This document shows positions 12,007 to 22,113 of a DNA stretch of 64,000 bases, piece after piece (within the stretch, counting starts at the first letter, position 1; each line of letters begins with the position of its first letter). This DNA is from Polyporus tsugae (lineage: Eukaryota > Basidiomycota > Agaricomycetes > Polyporales > Polyporaceae), in assembly GCA_024305745.1 (NCBI GenBank), contig JAHRBS010000005.1, positions 124,001 to 188,000 on the forward strand, given 5' to 3'. The position numbers and the translations under genes were made by a program. The notes under the pieces are model-generated. The model did no database searches. It saw only the letters and a list, made by a program, of their open reading frames with translations, and had not been told where the DNA came from.

Positions 12007-13775
12007 CCCCTCCTAAGGGTTGTGCCTTCATGACCAAGTCTTCTTGAGAGGACCAGGTGCCTCTGCATGCATTGAATAGAATTTTTGCACAAGTTACAGC
12101 ATGTTTGGGAGGACCACTGCATCCTCCCAACTGTCATGTTCAGGGCCCCAACCCTTCCAGTGCACAAGGTATTGCAGTTTCTGCCACCACCCATACCGCT
12201 GCAACTTCAACACTTCCTCCACTTTGTACTCCTCCTTCCCTTCCACTTCAATTGCCATCGGCTCTGCAGGGTGATGACCGGGGAGTCGACTCTCCTTGTG
12301 CGGAAGCAAGAGAGAGGCATGGAACACTGGATGGATTACAAGGTCCTTGAGGAGTCTGAGCTTGTAAGCCAGATTGCCCACCTTGCATACGACCAGATAT
12401 GGGCCAGTGTACCAATCCACCAGTTTCTGAGAGACTCCAGGGACACAGAAGTTCCTTGTGTCAAGCCACACCTTCTGGCCTTCATTGAACTCAGGAGCAT
12501 CACAGATGTACTGATCATAGTACTCCTTTATCCATTCAGCTGCCAGAGTCAAGGCTGTAGTTGTATCCTCTTGCACCTGCTGCAACTTCTCTTGGTGTTC
12601 ATCAGCCGCAGGCAACATCAGAATGTGGAACTGGGGTTTGTAGCTGTATATGAGCTAGAACAGCTAGTAATCTATTGATAAGTGCTTGTGCGAGTTAAAG
12701 GTGAATTCTGCAATTGACAGCCACTTGACCCAGTCATTGCAGCACTGTGAGCAGAACATACAAAGGTACGCCTCTATCTCCTGGTTCCATCGTTCTGATT
12801 GCCCATCTGTCTGTGGGTGGTAGGCTGTGAACATTGCGCTTTCTATGCCGAGTCTCTTGAGTACGGCGCGGAAGAGCTTGCTTGAGAACTGGGGCTCACG
12901 ATCAGAGATGATCTTCCGTGGCAGCCCATGAAGATGAAAATGTTCTCGGATGAAGTTGTCAGCAGCTCCTTCTGTGTTGATCTCCTCGGTGCAAGGAATA
13001 AGATGTATCATCTTTCTATGCTGATCAGCGATGAGCTGAAGCGCGTTGTACCCGTCCATGTCTGGGAGTCCAGTGATGAAGTTGCACATCACAATCTGGC
13101 CCGGGCCATCTGAGATCTCGTTCAGTTGAAGAGGACCTTGCAGTTTGGTATGTAAAGTACAATGATAGGTGTCACAGGTCTCAATGTAATTCTTAATAAA
13201 CTTTTCCATGCATGTGCAGTGTTCCTCGAGACTGTCAGTGAATATGAGGATGTCACCAAGGTAGATAGTGACTTTGCTGAGTATGATGAGGTCCTTGAAG
13301 ATGTTGTTCATAAAACCAGAGCATGTGCTGGGCAAATTGGCTAGTCCAAAGAACATCATATTCAGCTCAAACAGCCCTCAATTGGTCACAAAGGCAGCCT
13401 TCCACTCATCACTGGCCTTAACACACACATTATTGTACCCCCAATGAATATTGAGCTTGATGAAGTACTTGGCCCCTTCTTGAGTTGATCCATCAGATCT
13501 GATACCAACCGCAGTAGGTAACAGTTCTTAACAGTGATCTTGTTGAGCCGCTGATAGTCCTGGACTGGACATAAGCTACCATCCTTCTTCTTGACAAAGA
13601 AGAACAGCAACAACATCGGTAAACTTGACTCTTAAATATAGCCTTTGGCCAAGTTCTCAGTGAGAAACTTGTTGAGCTCTCCTTGTTCACTGGGGGACAG
13701 GGAGTACATGCACGAGTGGAACATCTTTGCATTGGGCATGAGTTCTATTGCATGATCATAGGATAATCCTCTTAT
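12007..13775 (-). pseudogene. Ty3/gypsy family A, copy 1: degraded pol with internal deletion
   Basis: Reading leftward: RT pieces ([17 protein letters not shown] near 13,600; FFGLANLPSTCSGFMNNIF near 13,330), an RT core reading YLGD instead of YLDD near 13,260, then an abrupt in-frame junction near 13,205 that joins RT directly to the integrase zinc-binding region. Integrase D,D,E motifs follow (TAYHPQTDGQSERWNQE), then the chromodomain (YLVHWKGWGPEHDSWED, about 12,130-12,230). Roughly 1.1 kb of RNase H and integrase N-terminus is missing relative to copies 2 and 3. Several stops and frameshifts are present. This is the oldest-looking copy of the family. Confidence 0.8.
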
Positions 13776-13890
13776 GCATCTATGTCTCCTAGAGCTACTA
13801 GCTCTAGTATCCAATCTTTAGTTCAACAACTAGTCTTTAATCTAAACACCTTAAATGATTGAACTGGTGTTCAATAGTTGAGATATAACA
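13776..13890 (+). repeat. Family C LTR fragment (3' end only)
   Basis: Matches the terminal part of the C LTRs (26027-26480 and 37499-37973): 'ctcctagagct', 'ctctagtatccaa', and an 'agatataaca' end, with transitions. A truncated relic. Confidence 0.6.
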
Positions 13891-13914
13891 GTATATAAAT
13901 CACTTTATATTAAC

Positions 13915-14824
13915 AAGTACAGCAACTTTAGAAACTAACAAAATAGAACTGTGCATTCAATTTTTTTATTCCATGCTAATGTAATTAGGCATAGGTCTGC
14001 TTTGAACACTCAAAGTAAAAGTCCTGGTTCTCTGACACCCAGTAAAGGGCATGCCAGCTCTCCAAGAGGTAAGACCCAGCTGGACGTTACCTATTTTTGA
14101 GCAGACTGCCCAGCAAGGTCTGAAGTTCAACTAGGAGCTTTTTAATTGCAACAATTATATGTCATGAACACATTACGAACTACATATATAGTACCAGCCA
14201 AGTGTCAAGCCAAGCTTGACATTGTGCCCTTTTGGCATAGCTGGTTCAGCGGCTGGTCTGTTCCTAACATTATATGCTACTAGAGCTAGAATTACTGCAG
14301 CTACTGGCACCAGACTTGTCCTTCAATTGTTCCTCATTAAGAGATTTAAATTATACTCATTCCAGTTATGAGACCTAAATGAGCACCATATTGTTATTTA
14401 TTGTCACTACCTCCCCATATTGGGATTAGGTAATTTGCATGCCTGCTGCCTTCCTTAGATCTAAGAGCCATTTCTTGGGCTCTCTCTCTAGAATTGAACA
14501 CTTATTTCCCATTATCTATTGAAAATACAGTAGACCTCTATCCTATTATTGAAAGTCAATAGGGCAGATATTTGAATGAAGCATTGCCAGTGCAAGGCCA
14601 TGCAATTTAAGAAGTTATAATAAATCAACAATAGAGTGGCAAACTGCATTGGTTTTTTATCTAATAAATACACCGCTCTCATAGTTATCTATATAGCAAG
14701 GTACCATCAAATAAACTATAACTGATTTAATGAGCCATTTGCAGTTTCACAGTATAAAATTGTTTATATTTAGACATACATGACTTAATCTTTGAGACAA
14801 GCATATGACTATTGGCAGGATAAA
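13915..14824 (-). pseudogene. Degraded 18S rRNA gene fragment
   Basis: Reading leftward from 14824 the strand follows the start of 18S rRNA: CCTGCCAATAGTCATATGC, then GCTTGTCTCAAAGATTAAG, ACTGCAAATGGCTCATTAAA, GAGGAACAATTGAAGG and AATTAAAAAGCTCC, ending near the region equivalent to about nt 780 of the gene. Differences from conserved 18S are mostly C to T and G to A, often at former CpG (CGAATGGC became CAAATGGC), and small deletions occur. It is interrupted by a 110-bp mobile unit at 14160-14269. It cannot be a working rRNA gene. Confidence 0.85.
14160..14269 (+). mobile_element. 110-bp mini-element, copy D1
   Basis: Starts TGTCATGAACACATT and ends GTTCCTAACA, flanked by the 5-bp duplication TTATA (14155-14159 and 14270-14274). 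Copy D2 lies at 31866-31975. It contains a perfect inverted repeat TGTCAAG..CTTGACA. Non-coding; probably a solo LTR or TRIM-like unit mobilised in trans. Confidence 0.75.
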
Positions 14825-15252
14825 TGTTATGAACAGCCTATTTGGCGCCTATACCCAGTGTCTTAGTTTCCTTTTCTGGACGATCTACATTTTATGTTGT
14901 ACTTATTGTTCTCTGTTGCATTGTATCTCGTCCTTTGTTCATTACCACAATAGCTCCTTATTATCTGTCATGGCTAGTATTACATTCCTATTGTTCTCCC
15001 ATAACCATAGTCACCTATTGTTCCAGTTCCCCATTGTCCTCTGTACATATATAAAGACCTGTACCTCACTACCTGGAGACCTCAGTTTTGACCTCTTGTC
15101 TCCAGGTAAGCCTCGCTGTATTTTTCTTGTTAGATACTTCACTCAATATATCTTGTCTCTAGCCCTGACCGTTGAGCCTTGCTCCACTCTCACTGCACAA
15201 GTGCTTGTCAACGCCCTTGCTCACCTTGTAAGTCTCCCTGGTCCTTACTTGA
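14825..15252 (+). repeat. Gypsy family A LTR, truncated at its 3' end
   Basis: Begins TGTTATGAACAGCC directly at the 18S fragment and follows the A LTR (TATA box 'catatataaag' near 15047) until about 'cttacttga', then runs into unrelated coding-like sequence. There are no matching 5-bp duplications, so this is a recombination scar rather than a clean solo LTR. Confidence 0.7.
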
Positions 15253-15600
15253 ATATAACAACATCAAATGGGAGAAAGCTTTTCAAGAATACAACACCAC
15301 ACTTGATCCGAAGGTCGTCACCATATGGGAGGCAATGGTCAAGGCCTGGGAACAGGATCCAGAGCAACCACATCTGTATGAAGAACCTGAGAAAGGTAAG
15401 TAGGTCCTCATAATCATGAGTGCGTGACTTGACAATGACCCCAGCTATTTTGGGTGTCCAATGTCAGCAGTGACCTTAGCGATAGTGAAGCTCAAACTCA
15501 CACACAAGGAGGCAAGAGAGGCGGCTCAAGGACTGTTCCCCCCTCACGAAGTCACACCAGGGGTTTTTCTTCAAGTTGGTCTTGAATTGGAGGACCAACA
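15253..15600 (+). pseudogene. KDZ-type transposase-associated ORF fragment
   Basis: Two exon-like pieces join in frame across a 72-bp intron (15396-15467, GTAAGT..CAG). The first contains KAFQEYNTTLDPKVVTIWE and KAWEQDPEQPHLYEEPEK; the second KLTHKEAREAAQGLFPPHE and VFLQVGLELEDQQ, ending at a further donor (GTGAGT at 15601). This pattern is typical of the N-terminal region of Agaricomycete KDZ transposase proteins, as I remember the family; no search was possible. Both ends are cut: by an LTR on the left and by the tRNA-Cys unit in the next intron on the right. Confidence 0.5.
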
Positions 15601-15621
15601 GTGAGTTCAGATAGAATATTG

Positions 15622-15871
15622 TATTAGCAGTGGAAAAGTGACCAGACTGGGGATTGAACCCAGGACCTTCTGGTTTGCACCCAGATGCTCTACCACTGAG
15701 CTATCTGGTCTTGGGGTTCAGTAGAGACACCAGTTTATTAGTGTAGATTAGTGTAACTGTAGCCCCATGTCACTACGGCATGCATACTATGCACAGTACA
15801 TTGAGGGGTCTTATGGCAGTTCAGGGACCAACTCCTGAAGGATGAGTAAGCATGATTACTGCATCCTAACA
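15622..15871 (-). mobile_element. tRNA-Cys-carrying mobile unit, copy E2
   Basis: A 250-bp copy in minus orientation with the same ends as E1 (TATTAGCAG at left, CCTAACA at right on the plus strand). The flanks (TATTG and TGGAC) do not match. The right flank continues into gypsy A copy 2 leader sequence and the left flank is the KDZ fragment, so a rearrangement probably happened at or after insertion. Confidence 0.75.
15640..15710 (-). tRNA. tRNA-Cys (GCA) inside mobile unit E2
   Basis: Same cloverleaf as E1. The D arm (GCTC/GAGC) and both internal promoter boxes are intact, and the 3' TTTT is present. This is the best-folding of the three copies. Confidence 0.65.
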
Positions 15872-16462
15872 TGGACTTGGTCTTGATTCAACTCGAGGCT
15901 TGCCACTTTTAGTGGTACAGTGCGCGGAAAGCTCCTAACCCGAGACCCCAGCACTGACAGAAGTGGTCCGCCTCACAGCGTGGCAGGCTAGAGAAAAGTG
16001 GCAAAACAAAGCCAAGGCAGGACACCCCTGGGCTCGTGTCCCTTGAGGTTAAGACACAGCAATAGGCCGAGGAGGCTGAGCAGACAGTGTTGGGTTGTGC
16101 ACCAGCCGTCCATTGTTCCTGGATAGGAAGCAAGACACTTCATCCTGGCTTGCAAAGAGTTCACGCACGCCTTTCACCCCTTTGAAGTCCAGGACGAGTA
16201 CTGGAATAAGGACAAGAAATGGTGGTCTGTCTGTGTAACACAACCGTGCCCACACCGGAGTCGTACTTGGAGACCTATTCCTGAGGCAGTCAAAGGTCTC
16301 GCACCTTGACTCATCACTACCAAAGACCAACCAGCCCTTATCCTTGCACACATTGCCAGACCCCCTACACCTGCCTTTCATGACCCCAAATGTCCGCCTC
16401 TTCGCCAAGCGGCAGCAGTTGCAACTAGTAACCCTGCATCCTGTCCTGCGTCCTGCCCTACC

Positions 16463-17629
16463 TTGCATCCAACCTCTCAACCCCAAAGTCGCAAGCCGAT
16501 CCCCACTGGGACTCCATCTGCGTCCCCTCGTCTTGGAGGACTAACCCTCCAGACCACTGCCAAGCTTGTTAGACAACGGCTCGCATCCCGCACCTCCAAT
16601 TCCCCCATTGCTTTGACCTCAGCACTACCCAAGGTTGAAGCAGAACCCGAGCAAGAGGACTCAAACCCTGCAGTCGAGGAGGAACCCAAATGAGAAACCG
16701 TAGTTCTCAACACCCCGACACCTCCATCCTCACCACCCTCATCATCCTCTTCCTCTTTGCCCTCATTGCGAGCACTGTCGCCCGCTCCCACCATGGCCAC
16801 ACCCACCCCCTTCAATGTCTCCAAACTCCTCTCCCAAGTTGCCCCTTGCAAGTACGATGGAAAACTCGCGCAGGAAGGGCTCCGCTTTGTAGCCAATGCC
16901 CGCATCTACTACAATCTTCTCGAGGCGCAAGGTGTCGCGCACGAGATCCGCTGGATCACAATCCTCAACAAGTTGACCGGTGGCGCTGTGGAGTGGGCCG
17001 GCCCATACATCGTCACGGTGGCCAGCGGCAATGTTGTGTGGTCGGACTTTGCGGCCTTTGAAGGGTCATTCAAGGCACACTTCTGCGCTGCAAACGACGA
17101 GGAAGCAGCCGTCGCAGAACTCACCAAACTCTGCAAGGCTTCGCATCGGCTTGGCACCGTCAAGGACTATACCAGTCAGTTCAACACCATTGCTGCTCGC
17201 ACCAGGTTTGGTGACGCGGACAAGTGCGAACGGTACCGCACGGCGCTCCCTTACAAGATCAAGGACACCTTCGCGACCACAGCGCACGACATCTCGGACC
17301 TCGCCAAGATCTAGAAAGTTGCGCTGCAGATGGACCAGCAACTTGCCGTGCGCGAGGAGGAACGGCCGAAGCAATTTGGATGGAAGAAGAAGGGCGAAAA
17401 GGCAGCCACCTCTGGTTTGGGCAAGAAGAAGTTCAACAGAGAGTGCTGGAACTGCGGGGAGAAAGGACATCCCGCGTGGTGCTGCCCAAAGCCCAAAGTC
17501 GAGGGCCAACGGGCTGCCTCTTCTTCCTCATCCAGTACCAATGAGCTCACAACACTCAAGGCCCAACTCAAGGCAATGGAGGAGAAGATCGCTACCCTTA
17601 CGGTGGTCGATAAGAAAGAGGGTTTTTGA
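16463..17629 (+). pseudogene. gag: Gypsy A copy 2 Gag (capsid and zinc knuckle), two in-frame stops
   Basis: One frame carries a Pro/Ser-rich N-terminus, a capsid-like region (FNVSKLLSQVAPCKYDGKL, then FEGSFKAHFCAANDEEAAV) and a zinc knuckle CWNCGEKGHPAWCC (CX2CX4HX4C, near 17,450). TGA at 16691-16693 and TAG at 17312-17314 (a CAG to TAG type change after DLAKI) break the frame. The ATG at 16792 (MATPTPFNVS) may be the original start; the upstream part may be leader. Copy 3 has the same two stops. Confidence 0.75.
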
Positions 17630-17787
17630 TTAGAACCGCATTGGATGCTGCGCGTGCTGGTTCTTGTAGTAATAGTTGATTTTCTGTACTGGGTTCATCA
17701 TTTGTATATGAAGTAAATCACGATGATCAACACTTTCATATACCGGTACGGTTAATCGGCAAGCAGCAACATAAGGACATTGTAGCT

Positions 17788-18228
17788 ATGGTAGATAGCG
17801 GTGCTACTACTAAGTTCCTACATAGACAATTCGTAGAACAGAATAGGGTTACAATGAGGAAGTTGGCAAGGCCAATTCCTCTGTACAACATCGACGGTTT
17901 GGAAAGCCATGATGGTACAATCACAGAGGTTGCCATGTTGGATATGGCAATCGGAGACCACAGGGAGAAGGTGGTCTTTGTAGTGATGGATATAGGAGAA
18001 GAGGATGTCATCATTGGCCTGGACTGGCTATGTGAGCACAACCCTGAAGTAGACTGGGAACGTGGCTCGCTGCGCCTGTCGAGATGTCCAGAGACATGTC
18101 CGGCTAACCAGAGAACCTCTGACCTGTCAAGACCAAAGCGCGTGATACAGAGGTACGGCTTACGGGGCACCGCGGTCCTCGACGGGCAAAGAAGGTTAGG
18201 AAGGCTGGAAGGGTGTGTGCAGCTGTGA
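17788..18228 (+). CDS. Gypsy A copy 2 aspartic protease segment of Pol
   Basis: The frame opens MVDSGATTKFL: D-S-G-A is the retroviral-type aspartic protease site, followed by DVIIGLDWLCEHNP, the usual second landmark of the fold. It ends in a frame that does not match the RT; a one-base shift near 18,110 separates them. The same shift is in copy 3. Confidence 0.75.
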   Translation: MVDSGATTKFLHRQFVEQNRVTMRKLARPIPLYNIDGLESHDGTITEVAMLDMAIGDHREKVVFVVMDIGEEDVIIGLDWLCEHNPEVDWERGSLRLSRCPETCPANQRTSDLSRPKRVIQRYGLRGTAVLDGQRRLGRLEGCVQL

Positions 18229-21200
18229 TGACCGAGGAGAAGGAGGAGAATAGGCCCTGGCCGCCAGGATTCCTGCCACGGTGGGATGGAACTGAGACGT
18301 CTCTTCTCAATGCATGGGAGGATGGACAACGCCTTTATGGTGCTCCGCAACTGTTTGCTTCAGCGACATACACATACTCGCAACAACTCGCTGAGCAAGA
18401 GTACCAGAAGAAGGTAGTCTGCCCCGTCAAAGAAATTGTACCCAAGCACTATCACGAATACCTGCATGTGTTCTCGAAAGAGGCGTCCAAACGTTTGCCA
18501 GAACACGGACCCTATGACCGTGCAATAGAGCTCATGCCCAATGCAAAGATGTTCCATTCCTGTGTGTACCCCCTATCGCCCAGCGAATGAGGAGAGCTTG
18601 ACAAGTTTCTCGCTAAGAACTTGGCCAAAGGCTATATTCAAGAGTCGAAGTCGCCGATGTCATCGCCGTTCTTCTTTGTCAAGAAGAAGGATGGTAGCCT
18701 ACGTCCAGTCCAGGACTATCGGCGACTCAACGAGATCACCATTAAGAACCGTTACCCACTACCATTGGTATTGGATCTGATGGATTGACTCAAGAAGGCC
18801 AAGTACTTCACAAAGCTCGATATTCACTGGGGGTACAACAATGTGCGGGTTAAGGCCAGCGATGAGTGGAAGGCTGCCTTCGTGACCAACCGAGGGCTGT
18901 TCGAGCTGAACGTTATGTTCTTTGCACTAGCCAATTTGCCCAGCACATTCTCTGTGCTCATGAACGACATCTTCAAGGACCTCATCATACTCGGCAAAGT
19001 CACTATCTACCTCGACAACATCCTCATATTCACCGACAGTTTTGAGGAACACCGCACATTGGTGCGCAAGGTCCTGAAACGTCTTGAGGAGAACGACCTG
19101 TTCTGCAAGCCAGAGAAGTGCGAGTTCGAACAGCCTAAGGTGGAATACCTCGGTGTACTTGTCTCGGAGAACTGCATAGAGATGGACCCGGTGAAGGTGA
19201 AGGGTATCGCAGATTGGCCTGTCCCTCAGAATGCCACAGATGTACGGAAGTTCCGCAGTTTTGCAAACTTCTATCGGCGGTTCATAAAGGACTTTAGTGC
19301 CATCTACAAACCCTTGGATCGCCTCACGGGCAATGCACCATGGCAATGGGGAGACAAAGAACAGTCTGTCTTTGACGAGCTCAAGCGTTGCTTCACCAAA
19401 AGCCCTGTCCTGACAATCTATGATCCAGACCGCAACGCCCGCATGGAAGTCGATGCATCTGGCTTCGCTACAGGCGCGGTTCTGTCTCAGGAGGGGGAAG
19501 ACAGCAAATGGCACCCCATCGCTTTTCACTCCGAGTTGATGAACGACGCTGAACACAACTATGAGATCTACGACAAGGAGATGCTCGCCATCATTTGTGC
19601 CCTGCAGGCCTGGCATCACTATCTCGAGGGTCTCCCCAGTGTGTTCGAGATCCAGTCGGACCACAAGAACCTCGAGTATTGGCACACAGCACAGAACCTC
19701 ACACGCAGGCAGGCACGATGAGCTCTCTATCTATCATGATTCGACTTTGTCATCTCGCACAAGCCTGGGACGTCTAATGGTAGGGCCGATGCACTGTCAA
19801 GACGGCCCGACCACCAGCACGAGGATGCAGATGACAATCTTGGTCGAGTCCTGTTGCAGCCAGAACAATTCTGGGTATTGGCAGCCAAGGAAGGGCACCT
19901 ATCAGTGGTTCCAGAGAAGGCACTGCTTTGGCGTATCCGCGAGTGTGGAGAACGCAAACAGGAGGTTGTGGAGGCACTCAGTAAGCTGGACAAGCTTGGA
20001 CCAGTGTGTCTTCAGAACAACTTGGTGGACTGGAACAGTGAGCAAGGCCTGCTACTGTACTGAGGCAAAGTCTACGTCCCCAAGGACAATGCACTGCATG
20101 CTGAGATTGTACACATCCACCATGACCTCCCACCTGCTGGACACCCTGGGCAGTCGAAGACATTGGAGTTGGTCACGCGAAACTACTGGTGGCCGGGCAT
20201 GGCAAAGTTCATTAAGGATTATGTTGAGACCTGCGACACCTGTTGCCATGGCAAGGGTTCGCATGCCAAACCGCACGGTCCTCTTCAACCAAACAAAATC
20301 CCTGATGGCCCGGGCCAGGTTGTGACGTGCGACTTCATCACTGGACTCCCAGAGGTGGATGGGTATAACGTGCTTCAGCTCATCGCTGATTGGCATGGAA
20401 AGATGATACATCTTATTCCTTGCACCGAGGAGATCAACACAGAAGGAGCTGCTGACAACTTCATCCGAGAACATTTTCGCCTTCATGGGCTGCCATGGAA
20501 GATCATCTCTGATCGTGGGCCCCAGTTCTCAAGCAAGCTCTTCTGCGCCGTACTCAAGGGACTCGGCATAGAAAGCGCAATGTCCACAGCCTACCACCCG
20601 CAGACAGATGGGCAATCGGAACGATGGAACCAGGAGATAGAGGCGTACCTTTGTATGTTCTGCTCACGGCACCGCGATGACTGGGTCAAGTGGCTGCCGA
20701 TTGCAGAGTTTGCCTTTAACTCGCACCAGCACTCATCAACGGGTTACTCGCCGTTCTACCTCATGTACGGCTACGAACCCCAGTTCCACATTCCAATGCT
20801 GTCCACAGCCATGCCTACCGCAGATGAATGAAGGGAGGAGTTGCAACAGGTGAGGGAGGATGCGACAGCTGCCTTAGTCCTTACAGCAGAACAGATGAAG
20901 GAGCACTATGACCGCTATGTCAGTGAAGCTCCCAAGCACAAGGAGGGTCAGAAGGTGTGGCTCAACACAAGGAACTTCCGTGTTCCAGGTGCGTCAAGGA
21001 AGCTGGTGGACCAGTACGCTGGACTGTACCAAGTCACACAGAAGGTGGGCAACTTGGCCTACGAACTCAAGCTCCCCAAAGATGTCGCAATTCATCCAGT
21101 GTTTCATGTTTCCCTGTTGCACCCCCACAAAGAAAGCTCACTCCCTGGACAACACCCACCCGAACCAGCCACAATCGAGATCAAAAGAGAGGAGGAGTAT

Positions 21201-21401
21201 GAAGTGGAGGCCATATTGGACTCACAGTGGTACGGGCAGTGGAAGAAACTGCAGTACCTTGTACACTGGAAGGGTTGGGGCCCAGACCACAACAGTTGGG
21301 AAGACGCGGCGGACCTTGCAAATGTGCCGCAACTTGTGCAGAAATTTAATTTGATGCACGCAGAGGCGCCTGGTCCCCTCAACAAGAAGACTTGGTTGTG
21401 A
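18213..21401 (+). pseudogene. pol: Gypsy A copy 2 RT-RNase H-integrase-chromodomain, six in-frame TGA
   Basis: One frame with TGA at 18588, 18786, 19719, 19737, 20061 and 20829. [22 protein letters not shown]; the catalytic box reads YLDN (19011-19019) instead of YLDD, a G to A change. RNase H: MEVDASGFATGAVLSQ. Integrase: HH..CDTCCHGK, then D, D, E in CDFITGLPE, SDRGPQFSS and GQSERWNQE. The chromodomain (EYEVEAILDSQWYG, YLVHWKGWGPDHNSWED, 21200-21310) normally targets insertion to modified chromatin. At least four TGA codons sit where relatives have Arg or Trp. Most domains are otherwise well kept. Confidence 0.85.
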
Positions 21402-21487
21402 AGGCATGACCCTTGGGAGGGGGGTACTGTTACGAACGGCCCATTCCGCCTATACCCAGCGTCTTAGTTTCCTTTTCTGAACGATCT

Positions 21488-21588
21488 TGTTATGACTGGT
21501 GTTCAAGTAAGGACCAGGGAGACTTACGAGATGAGCAAGGGCGTTGACAAGCACTTGTGCAGCGAGAGTGGAGCAAGGCTCAATGGTC
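21488..21588 (-). repeat. Gypsy A LTR fragment, opposite orientation, next to copia LTR
   Basis: Begins TGTTATGACTGG and follows the A LTR (minus orientation) for 101 bp, then is cut by the copia LTR at 21589. The matching other part of an A LTR (39000-39216) lies on the far side of the copia element, but about 130 bp of LTR between them is missing. Confidence 0.7.
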
Positions 21589-22014
21589 TGTTGGCTGCAG
21601 TGCGCCTCAGAGCGGTCACAATGGCCTAAGTCGAACTCTAAGAAGTCTATCATTAACAGGAAACTAAACTACTCACCTAAGTCGAGCTCCAAGAAGTCTA
21701 AGGACACAGAGCTCGACAGAGGCGAGATGACAGCGCACTGAGCACGTGCTAGGTAGCTTACATGATCCTACACGAACTGGCGCCGTTCTGGCGCTGAAAG
21801 GATGAGAAATCCCTAAGGTAGAGTCCACTCTAGAGAGGAGATCAGATCTACACTAAACCGAGTCATTCAGTAAGAGTATGGTATATCTTTATCAGAAATC
21901 GGAATCCAGCGATGTGGGAAATACCAGAGGGTAGGGTACAGTATGCAGTATGTATGGTACGAAGCAGGACTTGGCGCGGTCAAAGGAGCGCACGCTACAG
22001 CACCGACTTCAACA
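21589..22014 (-). repeat. Copia element 3' LTR
   Basis: A 426-bp LTR (plus strand TGTTGGCTGCAG..CTTCAACA). Just inside is CTCCCCCC, on the element's strand a polypurine tract GGGGGGAG. The same LTR is found at 38573-38999, giving the two ends of one nested element. Confidence 0.85.
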
Positions 22015-22113
22015 CTCCCCCCTGACTAGTCAAGTCCCCAATCCAAGCATCTTCACCATCTCAAGCACCTTTGGCCTGGGCAGTGACTTGGTGAGGATAT
22101 CAGCTGGCATGTG

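Larger units (their letters stand above)
15872..21488 (+). mobile_element. Ty3/gypsy family A, copy 2 (chromovirus), 5' truncated
   Basis: Internal region from the leader (15872) through gag, protease, RT/RNase H, integrase and chromodomain, then polypurine tract GGGAGGGGGG and the first 61 bp of the 3' LTR (TGTTACGAACGG, from 21428). The 5' LTR and about 117 bp of leader present in copy 3 are missing. Almost identical to copy 3 (minus strand, 41.1-46.6 kb), including shared stops and a frameshift. It cannot encode a full polyprotein. Confidence 0.9.

Noticed and set aside
15622..15871. Perfect target duplication around unit E2
   Set aside because: The flanks TATTG and TGGAC do not match; only copies E1 and E3 have duplications.
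18927..19685. A 252-codon frame antisense to gypsy A RT, repeated at 42825-43583
   Set aside because: Shadow of the RT/RNase H frame in both copies; no independent motif.
18588..20831. TGA read as an amino acid (recoding) in the gypsy elements
   Set aside because: Host genes in the window use TGA as a normal stop (for example ERV14 and NAGK-like), other lesions accompany the TGAs, and CpG decay explains the Arg positions more simply.
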